A stretch of 64,000 nucleotides of DNA from CBDDFS01 sp965227255. Its GTDB lineage: Bacteria > Bacteroidota > Bacteroidia > Flavobacteriales_E > Vicingaceae. The DNA is taken from assembly GCA_965227255.1 (NCBI GenBank), contig CBDDFS010000002.1, positions 868,001 through 932,000 on the forward strand, given 5' to 3'. Below the pieces are notes generated by a model. The model made no database searches. It was not told the origin of the DNA and worked only from the letters and a program-made list of their open reading frames with translations. Of the stretch, positions 18,613-26,690 are shown in pieces. Position numbers and translations under genes: made by a program. Every line of letters begins with the position of its first letter. The stretch's first letter is position 1.

Positions 18613-18897
18613 ATGACGAAAGCGGATATTGTAGCGGAAATTTCAGAAAAGACAGGAATTGAAAAAGTCTCAGTGCAGACAACGGTTGAGGAGTTCATGA
18701 AGGCAGTAAGATCATCTATCGAAAAAGGTGAAAACGTTTATTTGAGAGGTTTCGGAAGCTTTATCACCAAAAAAAGAGCACAGAAGACGGGAAGGAATAT
18801 TTCGAAGAATACAACCATCATTATTCCTGCTCACTATATCCCTGCATTCAAACCTTCTAAATCATTTGTTGAGAAGGTGAAGAAAAACGTGAAGTAA
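18613..18897 (+). CDS. HU/IHF-family DNA-bending protein
   Basis: A 94-residue histone-like protein. It has the HU layout: two N-terminal helices (MTKADIVAEISEKTGIEKVSV), a beta saddle with RGFGSFITKKRAQKTGRN and flexible arms around the IPAHYIPAFKPSKSF proline region. It bends DNA and compacts the nucleoid. A strong canonical promoter precedes it, and the TPR, mini-protein and rng genes follow on the same strand, a conserved Bacteroidota neighbourhood. Confidence 0.96.
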   Translation: MTKADIVAEISEKTGIEKVSVQTTVEEFMKAVRSSIEKGENVYLRGFGSFITKKRAQKTGRNISKNTTIIIPAHYIPAFKPSKSFVEKVKKNVK

Positions 18898-18913
18898 TTC
18901 ACAGAATTATTTC

Positions 18914-19771
18914 ATGAGTTTTCTCAAAAGGCCACAGATCATAATCCTTTCGGTTGCGATCGTGGTTGTCGTTCTTTTATTGTTGTTGCCACGTACCAGC
19001 GAACTGGTTCAAGAAGATGTTCAGGCGGTAGGGGAAGAAGCTCCGGTCACAAATACAGATTATGTGAGCGCAGCGATGGCATCATTGTCAAATCAGGTTG
19101 ATAAAGATCTGCTCGGGGAGATCCAGACTGCGATAGACAATGAAAGTGATCCTCTTTCCAAAATAGATCTTCTCGATTCATTGAGCACGTTCTGGGAAAC
19201 AAGACAAAGACCTGTAATGGCGGCAGATCAGCTTTATGAGATTGCCCTTATCATTCAGGATAAACCCAGTTACTTCATTGCTGGAGACAGATATTACAAA
19301 GCTTTTCAGGAACTCAAAGATGACAGAAAGATCATTGCTCTGAACAAGGCGGTTGAAAGTTACGAAGCCGTTCTTGATCTTTTGCCTGAAGACCTTGAGG
19401 CCATGACGAGCCTGGGAGTTTGTTATGTAGAAGGATCTTCATTCACTGGACAACCGCCAATGAAAGGAATTGGCATGTTGAGAAAGGTTTTGGAGATCGA
19501 TCCGGATAATATCAATGCTTTGATAAACCTCGGTTACTTCTCGGCTAAATCAGGTCAGTATGAAAAGGCCATAGCAAGATTTGAGCGAGTTCTGGAAATC
19601 GATCCTGAATTTGCAGAAGCTTACCTGTATTTGTCTGATACATACATTCAAATGGGAGAAAAGGAAAAGGCCATTGAGAGCCTCGAAAGTTTCAAACAGT
19701 TTGTGGATGATCCGGTGCGACGACAACAAATGGACGTATTCATAGAAAATATAAGAAATAACAATATTTAA
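18914..19771 (+). CDS. Membrane-anchored tetratricopeptide repeat protein
   Basis: A 285-residue protein with a short cytoplasmic N-terminus, one membrane helix (about 9-25, IIILSVAIVVVVLLLLL) and a soluble part of helix pairs. Clear TPR units lie in the C-terminal half, for example INALINLGYFSAKSGQYEKA and AEAYLYLSDTYIQMGEKEKA, each followed by an 'IDP' turn. TPRs bind partner proteins. I know this gene only by its place between HU and rng in Bacteroidota; its function is not established. It begins 16 bp after the HU stop. Confidence 0.9.
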   Translation: MSFLKRPQIIILSVAIVVVVLLLLLPRTSELVQEDVQAVGEEAPVTNTDYVSAAMASLSNQVDKDLLGEIQTAIDNESDPLSKIDLLDSLSTFWETRQRPVMAADQLYEIALIIQDKPSYFIAGDRYYKAFQELKDDRKIIALNKAVESYEAVLDLLPEDLEAMTSLGVCYVEGSSFTGQPPMKGIGMLRKVLEIDPDNINALINLGYFSAKSGQYEKAIARFERVLEIDPEFAEAYLYLSDTYIQMGEKEKAIESLESFKQFVDDPVRRQQMDVFIENIRNNNI

Positions 19772-19782
19772 AACGTAAAGAA

Positions 19783-19872
19783 ATGCCTAGCGGAAAGAAA
19801 AGAAAAAGACATAAGATGGCGACTCACAAGAGAAAGAAGAGACTAAGGAAGAATAGACACAAGAAGAAGTAA
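19783..19872 (+). CDS. Very small basic AURKAIP1/COX24-type (mS38/bS22-like) protein
   Basis: A 29-residue protein starting at ATG 19783 (MPSGKKRKRHKMATHKRKKR at the N-terminus), almost entirely Lys, Arg and His with the core KKRxRHKMxxHKRKKRLRK. This matches the C-terminal segment of mitochondrial AURKAIP1/Cox24 (mS38) and small bacterial ribosomal proteins of the bS22 kind. It is therefore probably a small-subunit ribosomal protein that binds rRNA. The composition and the conserved location between the TPR gene (11 bp upstream) and rng make a chance ORF unlikely. Confidence 0.85.
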   Translation: MPSGKKRKRHKMATHKRKKRLRKNRHKKK

Positions 19873-19888
19873 TCCTTCTTGTCTGAGT

Positions 19889-19910
19889 CGGTTCGCCAGA
19901 TGGCGGACCG
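19889..19910 (+). repeat. REP-like GC hairpin upstream of rng
   Basis: CGGTTCGCC (19889-19897) pairs with GGCGGACCG (19902-19910) around AGAT: nine pairs, one of them G-U. It has no T run. The core resembles the TCCGCC-TCA-GGCGGA palindrome in the tRNA remnant at 46707-46721, so it may be a dispersed palindromic element. It lies 34 bp before the GTG of rng. Confidence 0.65.
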
Positions 19911-19943
19911 CATTAACCTTATTCTTTTACTAATCTTATTCTT

Positions 19944-21500
19944 GTGAGCGTTGACTTGATAATTAATTCAAAGCCAGATGAAGTTGTTATCGCTGTCCTC
20001 AAGGACAAAAATCTGGTTGAGCTCCACAGCGAAAAGAAAGACAACAGCTTCTCAGTAGGCGATATCTATCTCGGCAGGGTCAAAAAGGTCATGCCGGGAC
20101 TGAATGCGGCTTTTGTAGATGTAGGATATCAGAAAGATGCCTTTCTGCATTACCTGGATCTTGGGCCACAATTCGCATCCTTAAAAAAGTTTACAGACAA
20201 GACTCAAAAGGGCAAACAGAACGTGCCCAACTTGCTGTACTTTAATCAGGAGCCCGATATCGATAAGAATGGAAAGATCACCGATCTGTTGACATCCAAT
20301 CAGCATGTCGTTGTTCAGATCACCAAGGAACCGATCTCTACGAAAGGTCCCAGACTGACTTCAGAACTTTCCATTGCAGGACGATATTTGGTTCTTACAC
20401 CATTTTCAGATCGTATTTCTGTTTCCCAGAAGATTTCAAACAGGGAAGAGAAAGACCGATTGAAGCGCCTTATTACGAGCATCAAACCCAAGGGATTTGG
20501 CGTGATCGTTCGTACGGTGGCGGAAAATAAAAAAGTAGCCGATCTGCATAATGATCTCAACAGTCTGGTGACTCGTTGGGATGAAATGCACAAGCAGCTT
20601 CTTAAAGCCAAACCACCTTTCAGGTTGTTGAGTGAATTGAACAGGACTTCTTCGATGTTGAGAGACATGATGAATGCGTCCTTCTCAAATATTCACATCA
20701 ATGATGAGGGTCTTTATAACGATGCCCGCGATTTTCTTGCTTCTATAGCTCCAGAAAAAGCCGAGATCGTTAAGTTTTACGATAAGGAAAAACAACAACC
20801 CATCTTCGATTATTTCGGCATCGAGAAGCAGATCAAGGCTTCCTTTGGTCGAAATGTGAGCATGAAATCAGGTGCTTATCTGGTTATCGATCACACCGAG
20901 GCATTGCATGTCATTGATGTGAACAGTGGTCAGAGAAGTAAATCGGAAGCCGACCAGGAAAAAAATGCCCTGGAGGTTAATATCGAATCAGCCCAGGAGA
21001 TTGCCAGACAACTGCGGCTTCGCGATATGGGTGGTATAATCGTGATCGACTTCATTGATATGAGGGAGTCTTCTAACAGAAAGGCACTCTTTGAGAAAAT
21101 GAAAGAAGCGATGAAGGAAGATCGTGCCAAACACAGCATTCTTCCTCCTAGTAAGTTTGGACTTATTCAGATCACTCGTCAGAGGGTTCGTCCTGAGATG
21201 GCCATCACTACAGCGGAAAAATGTCCGAGTTGTGGCGGAAGTGGTGAGGTTCAGGCTACCATTCTTCTGGAAGACGAAATTGAAAGAAAACTTAAGATCA
21301 TTGCCGATAGTCTGGATGATAAGATTATCCAGGTTCATGTTCATCCTTATCTCGAAGCATACTTCAACAGAGGATGGAATTCTATCAGAAAGGACTGGCA
21401 GAAAAAGATCAAAAGAAAGATCAAGGTTAAATCCATGTCGGCTCTTACCTTCCTCGAGCATAAATTTTATGACGACGAAGGAATTGAGATCGAAGTTTGA
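19944..21500 (+). CDS. rng: Ribonuclease G/E family endoribonuclease
   Basis: A 518-residue RNase G-type enzyme that processes rRNA and mRNA 5' regions. An S1 RNA-binding domain lies at about 35-135 (GDIYLGRVKKVMPGLNAAFV). The catalytic Asp segments are VIDVNSGQRS (about 322-331) and VIDFIDMRES (about 368-377). The Zn-link CPSCGGSG (about 427-434) holds the dimer together. There is no long C-terminal scaffold, so this is the short RNase G form, not full RNase E. The start is GTG 19944, since no ATG lies in a suitable place. It ends with a strong terminator. Confidence 0.95.
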   Translation: MSVDLIINSKPDEVVIAVLKDKNLVELHSEKKDNSFSVGDIYLGRVKKVMPGLNAAFVDVGYQKDAFLHYLDLGPQFASLKKFTDKTQKGKQNVPNLLYFNQEPDIDKNGKITDLLTSNQHVVVQITKEPISTKGPRLTSELSIAGRYLVLTPFSDRISVSQKISNREEKDRLKRLITSIKPKGFGVIVRTVAENKKVADLHNDLNSLVTRWDEMHKQLLKAKPPFRLLSELNRTSSMLRDMMNASFSNIHINDEGLYNDARDFLASIAPEKAEIVKFYDKEKQQPIFDYFGIEKQIKASFGRNVSMKSGAYLVIDHTEALHVIDVNSGQRSKSEADQEKNALEVNIESAQEIARQLRLRDMGGIIVIDFIDMRESSNRKALFEKMKEAMKEDRAKHSILPPSKFGLIQITRQRVRPEMAITTAEKCPSCGGSGEVQATILLEDEIERKLKIIADSLDDKIIQVHVHPYLEAYFNRGWNSIRKDWQKKIKRKIKVKSMSALTFLEHKFYDDEGIEIEV

Positions 21501-21516
21501 TCCGAAAAGAAAAATG

Positions 21517-21543
21517 AAGTCCCGCACTGCGGGACTTTTTTTT
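21517..21543 (+). terminator. Rho-independent terminator after rng
   Basis: AAGTCCCG (21517-21524) pairs with CGGGACTT (21530-21537) around CACTG and runs into eight T residues (21536-21543). It closes the HU-TPR-mini-protein-rng transcript, so recX needs its own promoter. Confidence 0.92.
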
Positions 21544-21649
21544 GTCCAATTTTCTGTGATGAATTATTTTTAAGCATCCATTCAAAGTCAGTCCTATCTA
21601 CAACCGGTTTAAAAAACAGCTCTCACGTGATGAAGCCCTGAAGAAGGCG

Positions 21650-22066
21650 ATGAAATTCTGTGCCTATCAGGAACGATGTGTTTCGGATATGGAAACACGA
21701 TTGAAGGAATGGGGTGTTGAGAAAGGAGATGCCGACAAAGTCATAGACGACCTGGTGGAGAATAATTTCATCAATGAAAAGCGATTTGCCAATTCATATG
21801 CAAGGGGCAAATTCATGAGTAATAAATGGGGGCGATTTAAGATTCGGATTCACCTTCGTGAGAAGAATATTCACGATGAGGAAATCGAAGATGCTTTAAA
21901 GAAGATCGATCAGAATGAATATGAGAAAGTTGCTTTGCAGCTAATCAAAAGAAAGAAAGGGGATCTGAAGGATGTGGAAGATCGTCAATTAAGGTCGAAG
22001 GTCTATTACTATATGGTTTCAAAAGGATACGAATCAGACCTGATATTTAAATTACTCAACGACTGA
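21650..22066 (+). CDS. recX: RecX-like RecA regulator with disturbed 5' end
   Basis: The frame from ATG 21650 gives 138 residues of RecX, a three-helix-repeat protein that caps RecA filaments (CAYQERCVSDMETRLKEWGV, then VIDDLVENNFINEKRFANSYARGKF and VYYYMVSKGYESDLIFKLL). This start seems too late. The frame upstream codes for LSRDEALKKA, which continues the first RecX helix, but it has no ATG, GTG or TTG back to a TGA at 21560. An ATG at 21559 runs into that frame if one T is removed from the five-T run at 21567-21571. A one-base insertion, a sequencing error, slippage or a rare ATT start could explain this. The 3' end overlaps the convergent gene by 15 bp. Confidence 0.88.
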   Translation: MKFCAYQERCVSDMETRLKEWGVEKGDADKVIDDLVENNFINEKRFANSYARGKFMSNKWGRFKIRIHLREKNIHDEEIEDALKKIDQNEYEKVALQLIKRKKGDLKDVEDRQLRSKVYYYMVSKGYESDLIFKLLND

Positions 22067-22636
22067 GGGATCACCGGCTTCAATATTTGTGATTCGCTCA
22101 AAGCCAAATAGTCCTTTCATCAGTGTGATCTTAAGGTAATTGTTCTGGCGCAGATTGATTTTTTCTTTACTTACCACGCAAGTTTTCGGTTTAAGGTCGC
22201 AGGGTATTTCATCTGTATGGAAATACTGAACCTCTGAATTGCCTTTTGTTCCTATCACAGGCACATTGATGGTTCTCTCAGAAATAGGGATAAAATAATT
22301 TGAAAGGAAGAACAGGGCGATCAAAGCAGGGGCAATGCCAAAAAATGCCGCAAGTATGTATTCTATCCTGCGCATGTAATAGATCGTTTTCAGATATACG
22401 GCCTGAAAAACATAGGCCAGGGCAATGCAGAGAAGGCTGATCCTGACCCACCAGATGGTGCTTATAAATGTGTACTGATTTAGAAAAATTGAAATGAATG
22501 TTCCGATGAAGAAAGAGAATACGGTAAAACTGACAAGAGCATAAGAATATTTAGGCTCCTTATTCCATTTGCGAAAATCCCTCGTGCCCTTCTGAACGTA
22601 GTTCCCTCTAAATTTCTTTTTTCGTCGAATCGCCAT
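22052..22636 (-). CDS. Four-helix membrane protein, unknown function
   Basis: A 194-residue protein starting at ATG 22634-22636. The upstream ATG at 22693 would run into prfB and add a poor N-terminus, so this start is preferred. It begins with a basic cytoplasmic tail (MAIRRKKKFRGNYVQKGTRD) and has four hydrophobic helices between about 30 and 125. A soluble part follows with two cysteines (PCDLKPKTC) and beta character. I do not recognise a family. It is divergent from prfB and overlaps the recX 3' end by 15 bp. Confidence 0.75.
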   Translation of the reverse strand: MAIRRKKKFRGNYVQKGTRDFRKWNKEPKYSYALVSFTVFSFFIGTFISIFLNQYTFISTIWWVRISLLCIALAYVFQAVYLKTIYYMRRIEYILAAFFGIAPALIALFFLSNYFIPISERTINVPVIGTKGNSEVQYFHTDEIPCDLKPKTCVVSKEKINLRQNNYLKITLMKGLFGFERITNIEAGDPSVVE

Positions 22637-22675
22637 ATTGTTCGAAAACCTAAATTTGATGCATAATTTCCACAC

Positions 22676-23767
22676 ATGATTACGCAGGAGCAAGTTAAGG
22701 ATTTAGCTTCACGACTAGAAGCTTTAAGAGGCTATTTGGACATAGAGACCAAACTCCGAGAGATAGGAGAATTGGAACAGGAAAGTCAGGTGGAAGGATT
22801 CTGGGATGATGCCAACAAAGCTCAGAAACATATGAAGATCATCAGTGGTAAGAAGGCCTGGACGAATCAGTACGCCGACACAGAAACTGCGGTGGAAGAT
22901 CTTCAGGTTCTGTATGATTTTGCCAAGGAAGGAGAGGCTTCGGAAGAAGAGGTGAATACTCAGTTTGAGAAGGCCAACAAGGCCATAGAAGATCTCGAAT
23001 TCAAAAATATGTTGAGCAACGAAGAAGACGGCCTGAGTGCTGTGTTGCAGATCACGGCAGGTGCTGGCGGTACGGAAAGCTGCGACTGGGCTTCCATGTT
23101 GTTCAGAATGTATCTGATGTGGGGAGAAAAGCACGATTATAAGGTCACTTTGCTTTCACAGGTTGATGGAGATACAGCCGGTATTAAAACTGCCACCATT
23201 GAGGTGGACGGTGATTTCGCCTTCGGTAATCTAAAAGGTGAAAATGGAGTGCACAGGCTGGTGCGCATTTCTCCATTCGATTCGAATGCAAAAAGACACA
23301 CTTCATTTGCTTCGGTATATGTTTATCCACTGGTAGATGATACCATCGAGATTGAAGTGAATCCGGGTGATATCACATGGGATACATTCAGGTCGGGTGG
23401 AGCCGGTGGACAGAATGTGAATAAGGTAGAAACCGGTGTTCGACTTCATCACAAACCCTCGGGTATCATCATCGAAAATACGGAAACCAGGTCTCAGCTT
23501 GGAAACAAGGAAAAAGCCATTCAACTTCTGAAATCACAGCTTTATGAAATCGAGCTGGAGAAAAAGAGAGAAATGAGAACGGAAATTGAGGCGGGCAAGA
23601 AAAAGATCGAGTGGGGTTCGCAGATTCGCAACTACGTCATGCACCCTTATAAAATGGTGAAAGATGTGAGGACTGGTGAAGAAACCTCAAATGTGGACAA
23701 TGTCATGAATGGTGACATCGATGCCTTTCTGAAAGCTTATTTGATGAAGGAGGGGAGTAATGCCTGA
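22676..23767 (+). CDS. prfB: Peptide chain release factor 2
   Basis: A 363-residue class I release factor. SPF at 199-201 is the RF2 tripeptide that reads UGA/UAA, and GGQ at 244-246 (GAGGQNVNKVETG) catalyses peptide release. At the place where many prfB genes carry a CTT-TGA frameshift site (after LRGY), this gene reads TTG GAC in frame (22736-22741). It is therefore translated without programmed frameshifting. It is divergent from the membrane protein gene 39 bp away. A short ATGAAAG-type repeat follows the stop. Confidence 0.96.
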   Translation: MITQEQVKDLASRLEALRGYLDIETKLREIGELEQESQVEGFWDDANKAQKHMKIISGKKAWTNQYADTETAVEDLQVLYDFAKEGEASEEEVNTQFEKANKAIEDLEFKNMLSNEEDGLSAVLQITAGAGGTESCDWASMLFRMYLMWGEKHDYKVTLLSQVDGDTAGIKTATIEVDGDFAFGNLKGENGVHRLVRISPFDSNAKRHTSFASVYVYPLVDDTIEIEVNPGDITWDTFRSGGAGGQNVNKVETGVRLHHKPSGIIIENTETRSQLGNKEKAIQLLKSQLYEIELEKKREMRTEIEAGKKKIEWGSQIRNYVMHPYKMVKDVRTGEETSNVDNVMNGDIDAFLKAYLMKEGSNA

Positions 23768-23846
23768 TGAAGATGAAAGATGAATGATGAAAGATGAAAG
23801 ATGAAAAGTGAAGAATGAAAGATGAAAAATGAAAAATTAAGGAATG
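23764..23846 (+). repeat. ATGAAAG-type short tandem repeat after prfB
   Basis: About ten imperfect 7-9 bp units of the type GATGAAA/GATGAAT fill the space between the prfB stop and the start of the arsC-like gene, even supplying that gene's ATG. It lacks the long spacers and hairpin units of a CRISPR. Confidence 0.75.
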
Positions 23847-24182
23847 AAAATATATCACAATCCACGTTGTAGAAAGAGTCGGGAAACCCTTGAGATCATT
23901 CGTCAGAATGGAACAGAACCGGAGATCATTGAATATCTCAACAATCCGGTGAGTGAAACGGAATTGAAAGAAGTTCTCGGAATGCTCGGGATCAGCGCTG
24001 AGCAGTTGCTAAGAAAGAATGAAGCTATCTTTAAAGAAAACTATAAGGGCAAAGATTTGGGTGAGGATGAGTGGATCAAAGCCATGATCGAGCACCCCAA
24101 ATTAATGGAAAGACCAATTGTAGTTAAAGGAAATAAAGCTGTTTTGGGAAGACCCCCGGAAAATGTGAAGGACTTACTCTGA
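23844..24182 (+). CDS. ArsC/Spx-family thioredoxin-fold protein (arsenate reductase-like)
   Basis: A 112-residue cytoplasmic protein. The N-terminal MKIYHNPRCRKSRETLEII has the glutaredoxin-coupled arsenate reductase signature (H-N-P-x-C-x-K-S-R) with Cys9 as the nucleophile; MERPIVVKGNKAVLGRPPE is the conserved cis-Pro and Arg region. Proteins like this reduce arsenate with glutathione or glutaredoxin, but many Bacteroidota copies lie away from ars operons. No arsenic gene is nearby, so the physiological substrate is uncertain. It overlaps the opposite-strand small membrane gene by 9 bp. Confidence 0.88.
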   Translation: MKIYHNPRCRKSRETLEIIRQNGTEPEIIEYLNNPVSETELKEVLGMLGISAEQLLRKNEAIFKENYKGKDLGEDEWIKAMIEHPKLMERPIVVKGNKAVLGRPPENVKDLL

Positions 24183-24338
24183 GTCTTCGGCAGATTCTTC
24201 TTCAGACTCAATAGGTCTAATCTTGTTGATGGCCCAGATGGTCAAAGAATATGGAAGAGCAAATCCGGCAAGGAAAATAAGGATCCAGAAAGCCATTACG
24301 AAGATCAATAAGAAGAGTAAAAAACCGCCTAAAAACAT
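24174..24338 (-). CDS. Small (54-residue) membrane protein
   Basis: ATG at 24336-24338, stop TAA at 24174-24176. The product has one or two hydrophobic helices (FLLFLLIFVMAFWILIFLAG region, about 4-40), an amphipathic IWAINKIRP stretch and an acidic tail (ESEEESAEDSE). The N-terminal half is strongly hydrophobic and the sequence ends in a sensible charged tail, so it is probably a real gene, though I know no family. It overlaps the arsC-like 3' end by 9 bp. Confidence 0.5.
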   Translation of the reverse strand: MFLGGFLLFLLIFVMAFWILIFLAGFALPYSLTIWAINKIRPIESEEESAEDSE

Positions 24339-24391
24339 ATCGAGTATCTTTTGCTTTTGAAGCTACAATATTAATACAATTATTGATTCTT

Positions 24392-25165
24392 ATGATGCTC
24401 AGGACATTACTTTTTATTCCCTTTCTCTTTCTGTCGTTTGCAAGCGTCAATGCTCAGAGCTTACGTGGCGACTCTCTGATGCTAAAGGAATTCTACTTGT
24501 ATGTCCAGGATGAATATTATGGGGAGGAAGAGGATCTTTCAGAAGACAATCTTACATTCGATAGTACCTACCTGGATCAGGATCTCGATTATGAAGGCGC
24601 TTCCATTCATCATTCGCCCGATGGTATGTTTTATATTCTTATTGTCGAAGGTGAAGGTTGTGGAGCATATTGTAATCCCTGGTGGGCATCAAGAATAGTC
24701 TCGTCCTCTCTGAATAAGACCTACGACGAATGTCCATTTACCAATATCCAGGCCATTCACAGAATGCCTGATGGAAAATATCTCGTCATTCAAAGTAGTT
24801 ATGGTCGACCGGCATCAGTCTATACCGTAGAAGGCAGAAGGGCCCATCTGATATCCTTTGAGAACGACGAACTTGAATTTCATCGAATTGCTTATAAATA
24901 CCCAAGAGGTGGAGAGAATACAGATAAGTATGAAAAAGGAGCGATCATTTTCGAACAGGAACATTTTATTTCCAATGATATATTCATTGAATATGATGAA
25001 TCACAACAGACCCTGAAATATCAATATGGCAGGAATTACTTATTCTGTTGTCAGGAGGATTCTACCTTTATCTATTCAGGACAATTCAAGTACAATTCAG
25101 GTTCATTTGTACATGAATTTGAGAATGAAGAATTTAAAGGCACTTCGGAAGATGATGAATATTAG
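24392..25165 (+). CDS. Secreted protein of unknown function
   Basis: A 257-residue exported protein. The start ATG at 24392 begins the signal peptide (MMLRTLLFIPFLFLSFASVN-AQ); an earlier in-frame TTG at 24383 is less likely. The mature part is rich in Glu, Asp and Tyr, with a Cys-containing GEGCGAYCNPWW turn and CCQEDS near the end. I recognise no domain and no T9SS tail. It lies alone between the small membrane gene and fumC. Confidence 0.7.
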   Translation: MMLRTLLFIPFLFLSFASVNAQSLRGDSLMLKEFYLYVQDEYYGEEEDLSEDNLTFDSTYLDQDLDYEGASIHHSPDGMFYILIVEGEGCGAYCNPWWASRIVSSSLNKTYDECPFTNIQAIHRMPDGKYLVIQSSYGRPASVYTVEGRRAHLISFENDELEFHRIAYKYPRGGENTDKYEKGAIIFEQEHFISNDIFIEYDESQQTLKYQYGRNYLFCCQEDSTFIYSGQFKYNSGSFVHEFENEEFKGTSEDDEY

Positions 25166-25257
25166 ATTGAAAACTGAACAAAGAAGGTGGTTGATTCCAT
25201 AAGGCTAGTTAAATTTGAGCTCTTATATACATTCTTCAAGAATACTAAATACGCATA

Positions 25258-26658
25258 ATGAAACACAGAATTGAAACAGACACCATGGGTGAGGTCAAAG
25301 TACCTGCCGATCGGTATTGGGGAGCTCAGACAGAAAGATCGCGAAACAACTTCAAAATAGGTACGGAAAGATTTACCATGCCAAATGAGATTGTTCATGC
25401 CTTTGCTTATTTGAAAAAGGCGGCTGCCCATGCCAACTTTGAGTTGGGTGTTCTCGAGGAAAAGAAAAAGAATCTGATTTCTATGGTTTGTGATGAGATA
25501 CTGGAGGACAAACTTTCGGGTCATTTTCCATTGGTGATATGGCAGACTGGTTCCGGTACTCAGTCAAACATGAATATGAATGAGGTCATTGCCAACCGTG
25601 CTCATGTTTTTGAAGGAAACAAACTGGGTGAAGGCGATCGCATTATTCATCCAAACGATGATGTAAATAAATCTCAATCGTCGAATGATACCTTTCCCAC
25701 GGCTATGCACATTGCAACCTACAAAAAGATCGTCGAGGTAACTATTCCCGGTGTTGAGAAATTGAGAGATACCTTAAAAGATAAATCTGAGTCATTCAAG
25801 GATGATGTAAAGATCGGTCGGACTCACCTGATGGATGCTACTCCGCTTACCCTTGGACAGGAATTCAGTGGTTATGTTTCACAATTGAACCATGGGCTGA
25901 AAGCTTTGAGAAATACGCTGGCCCATTTGTCTGAATTGGCACTGGGTGGAACAGCAGTAGGAACCGGCATCAATACACCGAAAGGGTATTCCGAATTGGT
26001 TGCAAAGAAGATCGCCGATTTCACGGGTCTGCCTTTCATTACAGCCGAGAACAAATTTGAGGCCTTGGCCGCACATGATGCCATCGTGGAATCACATGGT
26101 GCCCTGAAACAACTGGCCGTAAGTCTGATGAAGATCGCCAACGATATTCGATTGCTTGCTTCGGGTCCGAGAAGTGGAATTGGAGAGATCATTATTCCTG
26201 CCAATGAACCTGGATCATCAATCATGCCGGGTAAGGTTAATCCAACCCAGTCGGAAGCACTTACCATGGTTTGTGCTCAGGTGATCGGAAACGATGTGGC
26301 CATTGCAGCCGGTGGAATGAATGGTCATTATGAATTGAATGTTTTCAAACCCATGTTGGCCTTCAACATCATTTCAAGTGCCCAGCTTATCGGTGAGGCT
26401 TGTGTTTCGTTCAATGATCACTGCGCCATTGGAATAGAACCGAATAAAGAGAATTTGAAGAAGAACCTCGACAATTCGTTAATGCTTGTTACGGCATTGA
26501 ATACTCATATCGGATACGAGAAAGCAGCGAAGATCGCCAAGACTGCCCATGAAAATGGTACAACATTGAAAGAAGAGGCAGTCAATCTGGGATACCTCAC
26601 AGCCGAGCAATTTGATGAATGGGTTGTACCGGCAAATATGATCGGGCATAAAGATTGA
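25258..26658 (+). CDS. fumC: Class II fumarate hydratase
   Basis: A 466-residue TCA-cycle enzyme that interconverts fumarate and malate without an iron-sulfur cluster. The superfamily signature GSSIMPGKVNPTQSEA starts near residue 319 and holds the catalytic serine loop. TGSGTQSNMNMNEVIANRA and GRTHLMDATPLTLGQEF are the other conserved blocks. Thr/Ser residues and loop composition match fumarase, not aspartase or argininosuccinate lyase. The repeat GATAGATGATATCTGAT follows the stop. Confidence 0.97.
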   Translation: MKHRIETDTMGEVKVPADRYWGAQTERSRNNFKIGTERFTMPNEIVHAFAYLKKAAAHANFELGVLEEKKKNLISMVCDEILEDKLSGHFPLVIWQTGSGTQSNMNMNEVIANRAHVFEGNKLGEGDRIIHPNDDVNKSQSSNDTFPTAMHIATYKKIVEVTIPGVEKLRDTLKDKSESFKDDVKIGRTHLMDATPLTLGQEFSGYVSQLNHGLKALRNTLAHLSELALGGTAVGTGINTPKGYSELVAKKIADFTGLPFITAENKFEALAAHDAIVESHGALKQLAVSLMKIANDIRLLASGPRSGIGEIIIPANEPGSSIMPGKVNPTQSEALTMVCAQVIGNDVAIAAGGMNGHYELNVFKPMLAFNIISSAQLIGEACVSFNDHCAIGIEPNKENLKKNLDNSLMLVTALNTHIGYEKAAKIAKTAHENGTTLKEEAVNLGYLTAEQFDEWVVPANMIGHKD

Positions 26659-26690
26659 TGATAGATGATATCTGATAAATGATATCTGAA
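26655..26690 (+). repeat. GATGATATCTGAT-type tandem repeat, copy 1
   Basis: Two to three units of (A/T)GATGATATCTGATA begin at the fumC stop codon. A 19-base stretch is identical to one in the array at 57857-57890. The ATG used by the next gene (26679) lies inside this repeat. Confidence 0.75.

Noticed and set aside
20988..21527. A 179-codon ORF antisense to rng
   Set aside because: The coding signal and conserved catalytic blocks belong to rng on the plus strand.
23764..23846. Possible CRISPR-like array
   Set aside because: Units are only 7-9 bp, imperfect and without unique spacers; no cas genes are nearby.
23844..24182. Arsenic resistance operon
   Set aside because: Only a single ArsC-like protein is present; no arsB, arsR or acr3 gene lies near it.
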